DNA from: an uncultured Lachnospiraceae bacterium
GTDB lineage: Bacteria > Bacillota_A > Clostridia > Lachnospirales > Lachnospiraceae
Length of the DNA: 12,429 bases
Reading direction: 5' to 3'
Assembly (NCBI GenBank): GCA_902795835.1
Contig: CADBNA010000027.1
Span: 1-12,429 of the forward strand
The position numbers and the translations under genes are program-made. A model generated the notes under the pieces. That model saw only the letters and a program-made list of their open reading frames with translations, was not told the DNA's origin and made no database searches. Below, one piece after another: positions 1 through 7,735 of this stretch (its first letter is position 1; each line of letters opens with the position of its first letter).

Positions 1-893
1 CGCCCGTCATACTCCGCAAATATTTCCTCCAGGAGGTTTCCGAAGAAATCGCGGATTTCTCCCAGCTTCTGTCCTTTTTTTATCTCATCGCCGGTTTTCA
101 CAAACCGGTAAAACAATCCGGTATGTCCGGCCCCGCCCCAGTGGTGCCTGGGATAAAAAATCTGCGCAGCTGTATTGTCGATGGGCTCGCCTTCCAGAAT
201 GCCGATAAATCGACAAATGCTGAGGATGTCTTCCTTGTCGCGTTCGATCTCATCCCGTTTCACCTGGCCAGCGCCTCCCCGTTCAAACAGAAGACCCGGC
301 ACATGGCAGTCAATTGCGGAGGAGTTGTACAGTTCGGTTCTTCCGTGGGAGTTGATCCGGTGGGTGAAGCTTGTGTGCCGGGCAATCTCTGTGCAGTAAT
401 CCCGCACCGCCGGATCGGGTGAATTGCATACGGCGATAAACTCCTCGAGATCTTCTACAATGTCTCCGCTGTGAATGTCCAGATGCAGGTCGCACTGCGG
501 AACGATCTCTGTAAAGAAGAACGCGGACACGCGCTCAGCTGTCGTTCCGTTTTTATTGCCGGGAGAAATGCGGTTGAAGTTTTTGCTTTCCTCATCCGCT
601 GGACAGACATAGGCCCGGCGGCCAAAGAGAGCCGGCGGATTAACGGAATGTACAAAGATTACCGCGCCGCTGACCGCAGAAGGATCCATCTCCTGTGCCA
701 GTTCAACAGTGGCCTGTACTCCCGGATATTCACAGCCGTGAACGCCGGCCGACACCAGAAAAACCTTTCCGTCTCCGGAGCCGTTGATAATCGTCAGCGG
801 CAGCTCATATGAAGTGCCCGGCACCGTAATCATCCCGGCTGTTTTCTGTCCGCAGTCTGCACGCATATCCGCAATCTGTATCGTCTTCTTCAA
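1..893 (-). CDS. Succinylglutamate desuccinylase/aspartoacylase-family protein (M14-like zinc hydrolase), 3' end outside window
   Basis: This is a partial gene; about 297 residues are visible and the C-terminus lies beyond the left edge. The family consists of zinc-dependent amidohydrolases related to M14 carboxypeptidases that cleave N-acyl groups from amino acids or small molecules; the substrate cannot be read from sequence. Visible zinc ligands are H52 and E55 in HGCEYPG and H140 in DIHSGD. N104-R107 (NFNR) matches the usual substrate-binding NxNR element, and E203 in LLFERGG fits the catalytic Glu. The end (about residues 258-295) resembles the family's small C-terminal beta-barrel. I chose the TTG at 893 because no in-frame ATG lies upstream, GGAAGG sits about 8 bases before it, and it overlaps the amylase TGA (TTGA). 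The alternative is the ATG nine codons downstream. There is no signal peptide, so it is probably cytoplasmic. Tight coupling suggests co-expression with the amylase, although the biochemical link is obscure. Confidence 0.82.
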   Translation of the reverse strand, partial: MKKTIQIADMRADCGQKTAGMITVPGTSYELPLTIINGSGDGKVFLVSAGVHGCEYPGVQATVELAQEMDPSAVSGAVIFVHSVNPPALFGRRAYVCPADEESKNFNRISPGNKNGTTAERVSAFFFTEIVPQCDLHLDIHSGDIVEDLEEFIAVCNSPDPAVRDYCTEIARHTSFTHRINSHGRTELYNSSAIDCHVPGLLFERGGAGQVKRDEIERDKEDILSICRFIGILEGEPIDNTAAQIFYPRHHWGGAGHTGLFYRFVKTGDEIKKGQKLGEIRDFFGNLLEEIFAEYDG

Positions 894-3028
894 GCCTCTG
901 CCCTTCCTTTCCTGCCATGAGCCTTCTTCTCTCTGTGATGCAGAATCACGGCGCTCTGCGGTTCCATATGCATGCTAAGCATACCTGTGTGCACCTCTAC
1001 CTTTTCCACATCTGCCGAATACCCGCCTTTTCCGCAGACAAAAATGCGGTCCAGAACCAAATTTTCTTCTATGCAGGAGAGTCCTGCCGGCCAGATGTCG
1101 GCCTGCAGCTCGCAGTCCTCCTGCCTGTTATTCAATGCCACAATCAGCTGTTCGTCCCGGTTGAAGCGGCCGTAAACCAGCAGATTCCATTCGTGATGCA
1201 GCATGATCAGGGAACCCGTGCGCAGTGCTTCATGTCTGCGGTGAAGCCATGTAACCGTTTTGTAAAACCCGATCAGATCCGGATCCTCATACCCCCATGG
1301 ATAAGACCTGCGGCTGTCAGGATCCGTAAAGCCGCATACTCCTGCTTCATCCCCGTAATAGATGGTCGGGGCGCCCGGCCATGTCATCTGCAGCACAACA
1401 GCTTCCTGAAGAACAGCTTTGCATACACCCTCTGAAGCAGCCGCTGACCCCATCTCCTGTACCCTTCCGAACCGCCGGTTTGTCCGGGTCAGAAAACGGG
1501 AATGATCGTGGTTGTCCAGCTCGTTCATGGCTGTCAGCATGGAGGGCATGGAAAAAGCCTCCATCTGCCAGGCCATGGTATCGACAAAATAGCCGTCGTT
1601 GCCGTATAAATCATCGCGGCTGTAATCGCTGTGTTTTTCCATTCCGGTCAGAAACCAGGATACAGGCTCCATGAATGCGTCGTAATTCATGACCGTATCC
1701 CACTCGTCTCCCTGCAGCCATTCACGCGGGTCTCCATAATGTTCGGCCAGAATCAGGGCATCGGGCTTCACCTCCTTGACGGCCTGCCGGAATTTTTTCC
1801 AGAAAGAATGGTTGAATGCCTCGGAATACCCGAGATCTGCCGCCACATCCAGTCTCCAGCCATCGGCATTGTACGGCGGGGAAACCCACTTTCTGGCAAT
1901 CCGCAGGATCTCCTCCTGCAGCTTGGGACTGTCTTCATAGTTCAGCTTGGGCAGGGTCACATGCCCCCACCAGCCGTCGTATCGCTTGTTGTAGGGCCAC
2001 TGTCCGTCTTCCAGGAAACGGAAAAACGTATGGTAAGGGCTGTCTTCGGAAATATAGGCGCCTTTCTCATACCCTTTCCGGTTTTCATAGATCCGCTCCC
2101 TGTCCATCCATTTATTAAAGGAGCCGCAATGATTAAACACACCGTCCAGGATGACTTTCATTCCCCTCTTATGGGCCTGCCGGATCAGCTCTGCGAGCAG
2201 TTCATTGCCGGCATCCAGGTTCCTGCAGTCCGTAACACGGCGAATGTATTTCCGCGCATGTGTATTGTCATTGTCACCCGGATCCAGCAGGCCATCGTCT
2301 TCGACAACGATTTTGCCGAAATGCGGATCCACATAGTCATAATCCTGCGTATCGTATTTGTGATTGGAAGGAGAGACAAAGATCGGGTTCAGATAGAGAA
2401 CCTGTACGCCCAGTTCACTCAGGTAGTCAAGCTTGTCAATGACGCCCTGCAGGTCTCCGCCATAGAAGTTGCGCACGTCCATCGCCTCAGGCATGCGGTG
2501 CCATTCTTTCACGGCCTGCACGTGGCTGTCAATATAGCTGTATTCATCTGTTTCCACATTGTTGGAGGGATCTCCGTCGCAAAAACGGTCGACGAAGATC
2601 TGGTACATGACAGCCCCTTTTGCCCAGTCCGGTGTGGAAAAGCCGGGCAGTATGCAGAACGGGTGGTCCTCTGAATACTTCGGGGAGGCACCGAGACGGT
2701 CATAATAGCAGTTCAGGCTGCCCAGCTGCACCTCAAAACTGTACGTATACCGGGTCTTCCCCAAAAGGACCTGGATGCCGTAATAATCAAAATCATCACT
2801 GGTTTCCTGCAGCTGCAGGGCATTCTGTTTGCCGTCGTGATGCAGATAGACAGCATCCGCATTATTTTTGGCAGTCCGGAAACGGATCGTCACCAGATCG
2901 CCGGGTTTTGGTTCCATCGGTGAGCGGAACATCTCTGTCTCATCGCTGTACAGCGCTTTTGTTTTCAGCAGCGGCCTCATCTGAATGGAATAGTGAAGCA
3001 TATCGGGAATTTTTCTGTCATCTGCCAT
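890..3028 (-). CDS. GH13 alpha-amylase-family glycosidase (neopullulanase/cyclomaltodextrinase-like)
   Basis: The 712-residue protein should hydrolyse alpha-glucans or malto-oligosaccharides. An N-terminal beta-sandwich-like region (about 10-130) precedes the catalytic TIM barrel, which starts near AVMYQIFVDRF (139-149). The four conserved GH13 regions are present: DGVFNH (295-300), GWRLDVA with nucleophile D394, ILAEH with acid/base E429, and NHDHS with D508 as the third catalytic Asp. A C-terminal beta domain follows from about residue 610. The length and N-domain suit the neopullulanase/cyclomaltodextrinase subgroup, but the exact specificity (maltogenic, pullulan or cyclodextrin) is not established. 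There is no signal peptide or anchor, so an intracellular role on imported oligosaccharides is inferred. The ATG at 3028 is preceded by AGGAG with an 11-base gap. The gene lies downstream of the ftsH terminator and overlaps the next gene by two bases (TTGA). Confidence 0.9.
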   Translation of the reverse strand: MADDRKIPDMLHYSIQMRPLLKTKALYSDETEMFRSPMEPKPGDLVTIRFRTAKNNADAVYLHHDGKQNALQLQETSDDFDYYGIQVLLGKTRYTYSFEVQLGSLNCYYDRLGASPKYSEDHPFCILPGFSTPDWAKGAVMYQIFVDRFCDGDPSNNVETDEYSYIDSHVQAVKEWHRMPEAMDVRNFYGGDLQGVIDKLDYLSELGVQVLYLNPIFVSPSNHKYDTQDYDYVDPHFGKIVVEDDGLLDPGDNDNTHARKYIRRVTDCRNLDAGNELLAELIRQAHKRGMKVILDGVFNHCGSFNKWMDRERIYENRKGYEKGAYISEDSPYHTFFRFLEDGQWPYNKRYDGWWGHVTLPKLNYEDSPKLQEEILRIARKWVSPPYNADGWRLDVAADLGYSEAFNHSFWKKFRQAVKEVKPDALILAEHYGDPREWLQGDEWDTVMNYDAFMEPVSWFLTGMEKHSDYSRDDLYGNDGYFVDTMAWQMEAFSMPSMLTAMNELDNHDHSRFLTRTNRRFGRVQEMGSAAASEGVCKAVLQEAVVLQMTWPGAPTIYYGDEAGVCGFTDPDSRRSYPWGYEDPDLIGFYKTVTWLHRRHEALRTGSLIMLHHEWNLLVYGRFNRDEQLIVALNNRQEDCELQADIWPAGLSCIEENLVLDRIFVCGKGGYSADVEKVEVHTGMLSMHMEPQSAVILHHREKKAHGRKGRAEA

Positions 3029-3092
3029 AGGATGTTTATCTCCTGATTTTTATATTCTGATTGCAGCACCAGTCAGGCGCCTTCATCATGAT

Positions 3093-3121
3093 AAAAAAAG
3101 ACAGTCTCCGCTGAGGCTGTC
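3093..3121 (-). terminator. Intrinsic terminator downstream of ftsH
   Basis: Read on the minus strand, two 9-base arms (GACAGCCTC and GAGACTGTC, one C-A mismatch) enclose the loop AGCG and are followed directly by seven T. It ends the ftsH transcript about 138 bases after the ftsH stop and separates the housekeeping cluster from the amylase gene. On the plus strand the same arms form with a G-U pair, but the T-tract there is short. Confidence 0.85.
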
Positions 3122-3258
3122 CTTTTCGAGAAGGTATTCTCTTAATGGGTGTAGCAAAACTATATAGTGTATTGGGGGTTTACGCATGTATAGTAGCACA
3201 CTCATTATTAAAAAACTGCACAAATCTGCAAATGCAAACGTTCCCGTTTTGTACAGTA
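3122..3258 (-). other. Long 3' untranslated stretch between the ftsH stop and its terminator, possible small RNA
   Basis: About 137 bases without a convincing gene. On the minus strand it contains a weak promoter-like pair (TTGCAG, 16 bases, AATAAT), then a C-rich segment AAACCCCCAA, a 10-bp palindrome ACTATATAGT and the terminator. A 62-codon frame here overlaps the end of ftsH out of frame, has no homology I recognise, and is judged spurious. The region could be a plain 3' UTR or the source of a small RNA ending at the terminator. Confidence 0.25.
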
Positions 3259-5088
3259 TCACTGCTTCGGACACATTCTTGCTTCAGCCTCAAAAATAGC
3301 CTCGAATTCTGCCCTGTTGAGTTTTTCCTTTTCCACCAGCTGCCGGGCACATTCCTCCAGCACATACCGGTGCTCTTCGATCAGTTCTTTTGCCTTGCTG
3401 TGGCACTTCTCAATGATCGTTCTCACTTCTTCATCGATATCTGCAGCAACCTGTTCGCTGTAAGACTTTGTGTGGCCCCAGTCCCGGCCGATAAAGACTT
3501 CTTCCGAGTCTTCACCGTAATTGACCAGCCCCAGCTTTTCAGACATGCCGAATCTTGTGACCATCGACTTTGCTATGGCCGTAGCCTGTTTGATATCCTG
3601 GGATGCGCCTGTTGTAATGTCGTCAAATACCAGCTCTTCCGCTACCCGTCCGCCCAGATCCACGGTGATCTGCTGCAGCATCCTGCCGCGCGTATTGAAC
3701 ATCTCGTCGTTGCCGGGCTGCGGCATGGTGTAGCCTGCTGCTCCGATTCCCGTGGGTATGACGGAAATCGTATACACAGGATCCATATCCGGCAAAACAT
3801 GGAAGAGGATCGCGTGGCCGGCCTCATGATACGCCGTGATCTTCTTTTCCCTGTCGGAAATCACCCGGCTCTTTTTCTCGGCGCCAATACCGACGCGGAT
3901 AAAGGCTTCCCGGATATCACTCTGCTGGATGTATTTTCTTCCCGCTTTTGCAGCCCGGATGGCCGCTTCATTCAGCAGATTTTCGAGATCAGCCCCGGTA
4001 AAGCCTGCCGTCGTCTGCGCAATCTGCTTCAGATCCACATCATCCGACAGCGGTTTGTTGCGCGCATGCACGTGCAGGATTTCTTCCCTGCCCCGCACAT
4101 CCGGCGGGCTCACGACAACCTTGCGGTCAAAACGGCCCGGCCGCAGCAGGGCGGGATCCAGTATGTCCACACGGTTTGTGGCAGCCATGACGATAATGCC
4201 TTCGTTGACGCCGAAGCCATCCATCTCGACCAGCAGCTGGTTCAGTGTCTGCTCCCGCTCGTCATGGCCGCCGCCCATGCCGGTACCCCGGCGCCTGCCA
4301 ACCGCATCAATCTCGTCAATAAAAATGATACAGGGGGAATTCTTCTTGGCATCCGCGAACAGATCCCGTACACGTGAGGCACCGACACCGACAAACATCT
4401 CCACAAAATCCGATCCGGAAATGGAGAAAAACGGCACGCCTGCCTCTCCGGCCACCGCCTTGGCGAGAAGGGTCTTGCCGGTTCCGGGCCTGCCCTCCAG
4501 CAGCACGCCTTTGGGAATTCTGGCGCCCACCTGGGTATATTTCGACGGGTCCCGCAGGAAGTCCACGACCTCTACAAGATCCTCTTTCTCCTCCTGCATG
4601 CCGGCCACGTCACTAAACCGTGTCTGGCTGTCTGTGGTCATTCTGGCCCGGCTGCGTCCGAAATCCATCATGCGGGCATTGCTGCCTCCGCCGCCGGCCG
4701 ACCGGTTCATAAAGGTGAGAAAAAGCGCCAGCATGGCAACGCCGATCAGCACGGGAAGGATAACCGTCACCACCATGCCCTGATGAGAGACGTTCTGAAC
4801 GGTATATTCGACGCTGTGCTTTTCCAGTTCCTTCTGGGCCTCTGTCACATCACTGACGTACACTTTTCCGGACGAACCGTCCTGCAATGTATAGCTGACA
4901 GTACCGGTCGGCACCTCTTCGTTCTGAAGCACCGTTGCTTCCGTGATCTGTCCGCCCTCAAGAAGTTTCTCATACGCCGAGGCTGACACCAGACCTTCCG
5001 GCTTCAGCGCTCCCGGCAATACATAAAACAGGAGAATGACTGCCCCCATCAGCAGCAGATATACTCCCCAGCTTCTTCTGTTTTCCAA
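3259..5088 (-). CDS. ftsH: ATP-dependent zinc metalloprotease FtsH
   Basis: A 609-residue membrane-anchored AAA+ protease that degrades misassembled membrane proteins and some regulators. Order of elements: TM1 (about 8-25), extracytoplasmic domain (27-104), TM2 (about 105-126), AAA+ module with Walker A GRPGTGKT (199-206), pore motif MFVGVG (231-236), Walker B IIFIDE (254-259) and second region of homology with arginine fingers R316 and R319, then the M41 protease domain with HEAGH (421-425) and third zinc ligand D498. The Walker A has Arg where FtsH normally has Pro; the essential G, K and T remain. The start is a TTG: an in-frame TGA lies two codons upstream, and GGGGG precedes the TTG by 7 bases. 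The next in-frame ATG would cut into TM1. It sits 56 bases after hpt, the classic Firmicute order tilS-hpt-ftsH, and is followed by a terminator. Confidence 0.97.
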   Translation of the reverse strand: MENRRSWGVYLLLMGAVILLFYVLPGALKPEGLVSASAYEKLLEGGQITEATVLQNEEVPTGTVSYTLQDGSSGKVYVSDVTEAQKELEKHSVEYTVQNVSHQGMVVTVILPVLIGVAMLALFLTFMNRSAGGGGSNARMMDFGRSRARMTTDSQTRFSDVAGMQEEKEDLVEVVDFLRDPSKYTQVGARIPKGVLLEGRPGTGKTLLAKAVAGEAGVPFFSISGSDFVEMFVGVGASRVRDLFADAKKNSPCIIFIDEIDAVGRRRGTGMGGGHDEREQTLNQLLVEMDGFGVNEGIIVMAATNRVDILDPALLRPGRFDRKVVVSPPDVRGREEILHVHARNKPLSDDVDLKQIAQTTAGFTGADLENLLNEAAIRAAKAGRKYIQQSDIREAFIRVGIGAEKKSRVISDREKKITAYHEAGHAILFHVLPDMDPVYTISVIPTGIGAAGYTMPQPGNDEMFNTRGRMLQQITVDLGGRVAEELVFDDITTGASQDIKQATAIAKSMVTRFGMSEKLGLVNYGEDSEEVFIGRDWGHTKSYSEQVAADIDEEVRTIIEKCHSKAKELIEEHRYVLEECARQLVEKEKLNRAEFEAIFEAEARMCPKQ

Positions 5089-5100
5089 AATTCAACCCCC

Positions 5101-5114
5101 GCGGCAAATGCCGC
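5101..5114 (-). other. Small hairpin in the hpt-ftsH spacer
   Basis: A perfect inverted repeat GCGGC-ATTT-GCCGC lies just before the GGGGG ribosome binding site of ftsH. It has no T-tract, so it is not an intrinsic terminator. It might modulate ftsH translation or mRNA stability, but a 5-bp GC stem in a short spacer can also arise by chance. Confidence 0.3.
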
Positions 5115-5144
5115 ATCCTGTTACTGTTCAGCCGCGCTTAGCTG

Positions 5145-5690
5145 TTACTGCGCCTCTTCGCTGCTGCCGGTCTCTACAACGCCGATATACGGAAGGTTCC
5201 GGTAGCGCTGGTCATAATCCAGACCATAACCGACAACAAACTCGTTGGGAATAACAAAGCCGGTATAATCAACGGTTACATTGCTGACTTCTCTGCGCTC
5301 CGGCTTGTCCAGCAGCGTACAGAGCCGGATATCCGCCGGCCGCCGCTGCTGCAGGACCGGGATCAGATATCCCAGTGTCCGTCCGGAATCTATGATATCC
5401 TCAACGATCAGCACGTTCTTGTCTTCAATTGACTCATCCAGGTCCTTACTGATCTTGACGATCCCGCTGCTTTTTGTTCCGCCTCCGTAGCTGGATACCT
5501 GCATGAAGTCCATACTCACCGGCACCGTAATCCGTTTTGCCAGTTCGCACATAAAAAACACGCCGCCCTTCAGGATGCAGATCATGTGAACTTCTTTTCC
5601 TGCATAATCCCGGCTGATCTGCTCTCCGAGGGCACGGATCCGCGCGTCAATCTTTTCTTCTTCCACTAATACTCTGATCGTATCACTCAT
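5145..5690 (-). CDS. hpt: Hypoxanthine phosphoribosyltransferase
   Basis: A 181-residue cytoplasmic type I phosphoribosyltransferase that salvages hypoxanthine, and usually guanine, with PRPP to make IMP or GMP. The PRPP-binding signature VLIVEDIIDSGRT occupies 93-105, preceded by the flexible-loop region MQVSSYGGGTKSSG (63-76). The purine-binding end carries FVVGYGLDYDQRYRNLPYIG (151-170), typical of bacterial HPRTs. The length is standard. The ATG overlaps the tilS stop as ATGA, and GGAGAGG within the tilS 3' end serves as its ribosome binding site, so translational coupling to tilS is likely. The tilS-hpt-ftsH order is widely conserved in Firmicutes. Confidence 0.97.
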   Translation of the reverse strand: MSDTIRVLVEEEKIDARIRALGEQISRDYAGKEVHMICILKGGVFFMCELAKRITVPVSMDFMQVSSYGGGTKSSGIVKISKDLDESIEDKNVLIVEDIIDSGRTLGYLIPVLQQRRPADIRLCTLLDKPERREVSNVTVDYTGFVIPNEFVVGYGLDYDQRYRNLPYIGVVETGSSEEAQ

Positions 5691-7369
5691 CTGTCCTCTC
5701 CTGTCTTAAGTCTGCGCTCTGCTGAAATCTCCAGAATGACTTCTGTGCCGGGGCCGACCTTTGCCCTTTCACTGATGCGCTGCCCTACAATCCAGAATAC
5801 TTCCGGCCCGGATGTCAGCAGCGGTATCGTATCTCTCTGCCTGCCCGGGATCTTGCTGTCGATCAGATAGTCTTTCAGTTTTTTTCTGCCTCCGTCCGCC
5901 TGGACAACCAGCCAGTCCCCCGCCTTCCGGTACCGGAACATCAGATATTTGTTTATTTTATCATAATCCAGCCATTTCGTATACTTTTTTTGCGGAATCG
6001 GCACGGGACAGCACGCTGCGGGAATCAGCCTGATCCGGAAAACCCATTCGCCCAGCCGGAGAATGCTGCCGTCCGGTTTCCCGGATAATTCTGCAGCAGA
6101 AGGAAACACTGCCGTCTGCTCCGCCTCCCCGCCGGCATCACAGGCACCCCCTGCCGCGGTTTCTCTCTCTGTCCTGCCGCAGGCTTTTGCCAGGCGGATT
6201 CCCTCATACTCTTTTACGGCATACAGGCCATGCGGAAGATCCATCCTCTTCCCGGCAGGCAGTGTCTGCAGCTGCCTCAGCTGCCTCAGCTGTTCGCGTC
6301 CCAGATCACGCATTCCCTCTTCCCATTCGGGGGAAAGGCCGGGTCTTCGGCTGACAACTGTCCGGATTGCCTCCATCAGAATGCGGTTCTGTATTGCCGG
6401 AGCTTCATTCTGAAGAGAAGAGCGGATGAACAGGGCATATTCATCCCCCTCCGGAAGGGAGTCCACATATTTTACAGAGCGCCGTTCCGCTTCTTCCCGA
6501 AGAAAGCGGTCGGCCTCTTCCGCGTCCTCCGCCAGATCTGCGATGTGCCTGACCGCTTCCCGGTTTACCTGCTGCTCAAGGCAGGGAATGATCTGGTGCC
6601 GGATACTGTTGCGCGCGCAGATATCTTCCAGATTTGTCGCATCCGTTTGCCAGGGGCAGCCACGGCTCTGCAGCCATTCTTCGATCTCCTCGCGTCCTGT
6701 ACACAGCAGCGGCCGGATGAGTGTCTGTCCGGCGCTGGTGCTTTCCCGGAAGCTACTGGATGCCGGATCCTCATCTCCGGCGGACACAGCCGCACCCGGT
6801 CTCCTGCCGGCATCCGGTCTCTCTTCTCCTTCCCGGATCAGCAGTTCTGCAAGAAGCGCCGCCCTTTCTCCTTCCGGAAAGCGGATTGTCTGCATCGGAC
6901 GGATCCCTGACAGGCCGGTCAGGGAAGTCCCTCTGGCTGCGCGGAACAGCACTGTCTCGGCCTGGTCATTTCTGTGATGGGCCAGAGCGATTCTGTTTAC
7001 GCCGTCCCGCTCACCGCACCGGCGCCACGCTTCCATCCGGAGCAGACGTCCTGCCTCTTCAACAGAACACTGCAGCCGTGCTGCGGCCTCATCAGCCCTG
7101 CAGTGAAATACGTACAGAGGAATACCTTCTGACAGGCAGACCTGCCGCACAAACGCTTCGTCTTCATCACTGGCACTGCCCCGGAGATGGTGATTGACAT
7201 GCGCCGCACTGAGCCGGAAACCCAGCCTGTGCCGCAATTCCTCCAACAGAAGCAGAAGGCAGAGAGAGTCCGCACCGCCGGAAAATCCGACACAAACGAC
7301 GTCATCTGCTTCCAGAAGCCGGTGCATTTTTACATATGCCTCTGTTCTTTTTTCAAGATCCGTCGCCAT
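5687..7369 (-). CDS. tilS: tRNA(Ile)-lysidine synthetase TilS
   Basis: A 560-residue enzyme that uses ATP to attach lysine to C34 of the CAU-anticodon tRNA-Ile, so the tRNA reads AUA. The N-terminal PP-loop ATPase motif SGGADS is at residues 30-35. It is followed by AAHVNHHLRG, the AHHRNDQAET segment and a conserved NSIRHQIIPCLE region. The C-terminal TilS_C domain contains KKLKDYLIDSKIPGRQRD. The open frame reaches back to 7615, but the ATG at 7369 is preferred: GGAGAGG lies about 8 bases upstream, upstream residues are low-complexity and overlap divIC, and the PP-loop then falls at its usual distance from the N-terminus. The protein is longer than typical TilS (about 430-470) because of Ala/Gly/Glu-rich insertions, one between the PP-loop half and IRPLL and one before the C-terminal domain. 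A 9-base tandem repeat encodes QLRQLRQL. The stop overlaps the hpt start (ATGA). Confidence 0.95.
   Translation of the reverse strand: MATDLEKRTEAYVKMHRLLEADDVVCVGFSGGADSLCLLLLLEELRHRLGFRLSAAHVNHHLRGSASDEDEAFVRQVCLSEGIPLYVFHCRADEAAARLQCSVEEAGRLLRMEAWRRCGERDGVNRIALAHHRNDQAETVLFRAARGTSLTGLSGIRPMQTIRFPEGERAALLAELLIREGEERPDAGRRPGAAVSAGDEDPASSSFRESTSAGQTLIRPLLCTGREEIEEWLQSRGCPWQTDATNLEDICARNSIRHQIIPCLEQQVNREAVRHIADLAEDAEEADRFLREEAERRSVKYVDSLPEGDEYALFIRSSLQNEAPAIQNRILMEAIRTVVSRRPGLSPEWEEGMRDLGREQLRQLRQLQTLPAGKRMDLPHGLYAVKEYEGIRLAKACGRTERETAAGGACDAGGEAEQTAVFPSAAELSGKPDGSILRLGEWVFRIRLIPAACCPVPIPQKKYTKWLDYDKINKYLMFRYRKAGDWLVVQADGGRKKLKDYLIDSKIPGRQRDTIPLLTSGPEVFWIVGQRISERAKVGPGTEVILEISAERRLKTGEDR
6269..6292. 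repeat. Short 9-base tandem repeat inside tilS
   Basis: The plus strand reads CAGCTGCCT twice in tandem, then CAGCTG, giving 2.7 copies of a 9-base unit. It is in frame and encodes a QLR-type repeat in TilS. Copy-number change would add or remove three residues without shifting the frame. Confidence 0.75.
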
Positions 7370-7392
7370 TGCCTGCCTCTCCGGTACTTCAC

Positions 7393-7433
7393 AGAACAAA
7401 AGAAGCCATATCCGGCAGCCTCCGGATATGGCT
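7393..7433 (-). terminator. Strong hairpin with T-rich tail between divIC and tilS
   Basis: Perfect 12-bp inverted repeat: AGCCATATCCGG and CCGGATATGGCT with a 6-base loop. On the minus strand it is followed by TCTTTTGTTCT. It begins 6 bases after the divIC stop and fills most of the 70-base gap before tilS. The stem is very stable but the T-tract is broken by C and G, so partial termination or an mRNA processing/stabilising element is as likely as full termination. No clear promoter was seen between it and tilS, which argues for read-through. Confidence 0.65.
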
Positions 7434-7439
7434 CCTCTC

Positions 7440-7721
7440 TTATTTGTCAGATTCTTTGAAAATAATCTCGCCATCCCTGACGAGTCCGAGTTTGTCCTTT
7501 GCGACCTGTTCTTTGTACTCGTCGCTCTGCATGTTCTGCTGCAGCTGTCCGATCTCCTCTGTCCGCTGCCGTTCCGCCCGCGTCTGTTCGGTAAGGACAG
7601 CGATCTGGGATTCACCCGCTTCCAGCTTGCTGCTCACTCTGCGGCTCATCACCAGAAGAACCGCCATCAGGGTGACGACCACCAGGATTATTCCGATCAT
7701 TGTACGTCTGTTCTGATGCAT
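7440..7721 (-). CDS. divIC: Septum formation initiator, DivIC/FtsB family
   Basis: A 93-residue bitopic membrane protein of the divisome core, expected to pair with FtsL and DivIB/FtsQ at the septum. A short basic N-terminus (HQNRR) precedes one membrane span (about 8-25), then a Glu/Gln-rich coiled coil (about 30-66) and the family's end motif YKEQVAKDKLGLVRDGEIIF (69-88). Length and architecture are normal. The start ATG is preceded by GGGTGAG about 6 bases upstream, and the gene begins 14 bases after rqcP. In many spore-forming Firmicutes yabP and yabQ lie between these two genes; here they are absent. A strong hairpin follows the stop codon. Confidence 0.9.
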   Translation of the reverse strand: MHQNRRTMIGIILVVVTLMAVLLVMSRRVSSKLEAGESQIAVLTEQTRAERQRTEEIGQLQQNMQSDEYKEQVAKDKLGLVRDGEIIFKESDK

Positions 7722-7735
7722 GTCTACTCACCCTG

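Noticed and set aside
1631..2674. Long plus-strand open frame (347 codons) opposite the amylase gene
   Set aside because: The antisense GH13 gene has all catalytic motifs; the plus frame has no recognisable domain or ribosome binding site and reflects codon bias.
3049..3076. Promoter-like pair CTGACT/TATAAA (16-base spacer) before the amylase gene
   Set aside because: The predicted start of transcription would fall within the AGGAG ribosome binding site, so it could not serve this gene properly.
3146..3165. ACTATATAGTGT resembling an NrdR box
   Set aside because: It is about two bases shorter than the NrdR consensus in its centre and lies after ftsH, not before any ribonucleotide reductase gene.
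3086..3274. 62-codon minus-strand frame after ftsH
   Set aside because: It overlaps the ftsH end out of frame, extends through the terminator stem, and shows no homology or ribosome binding site.
3145..4783. Two overlapping long plus-strand frames (410 and 315 codons) opposite ftsH
   Set aside because: They run antisense to a fully conserved FtsH and encode no recognisable motif; treated as shadows.
7370..7615. N-terminal extension of tilS to an ATG at 7615
   Set aside because: It overlaps divIC, encodes low-complexity residues, spans the hairpin, and the ATG at 7369 has a good ribosome binding site.
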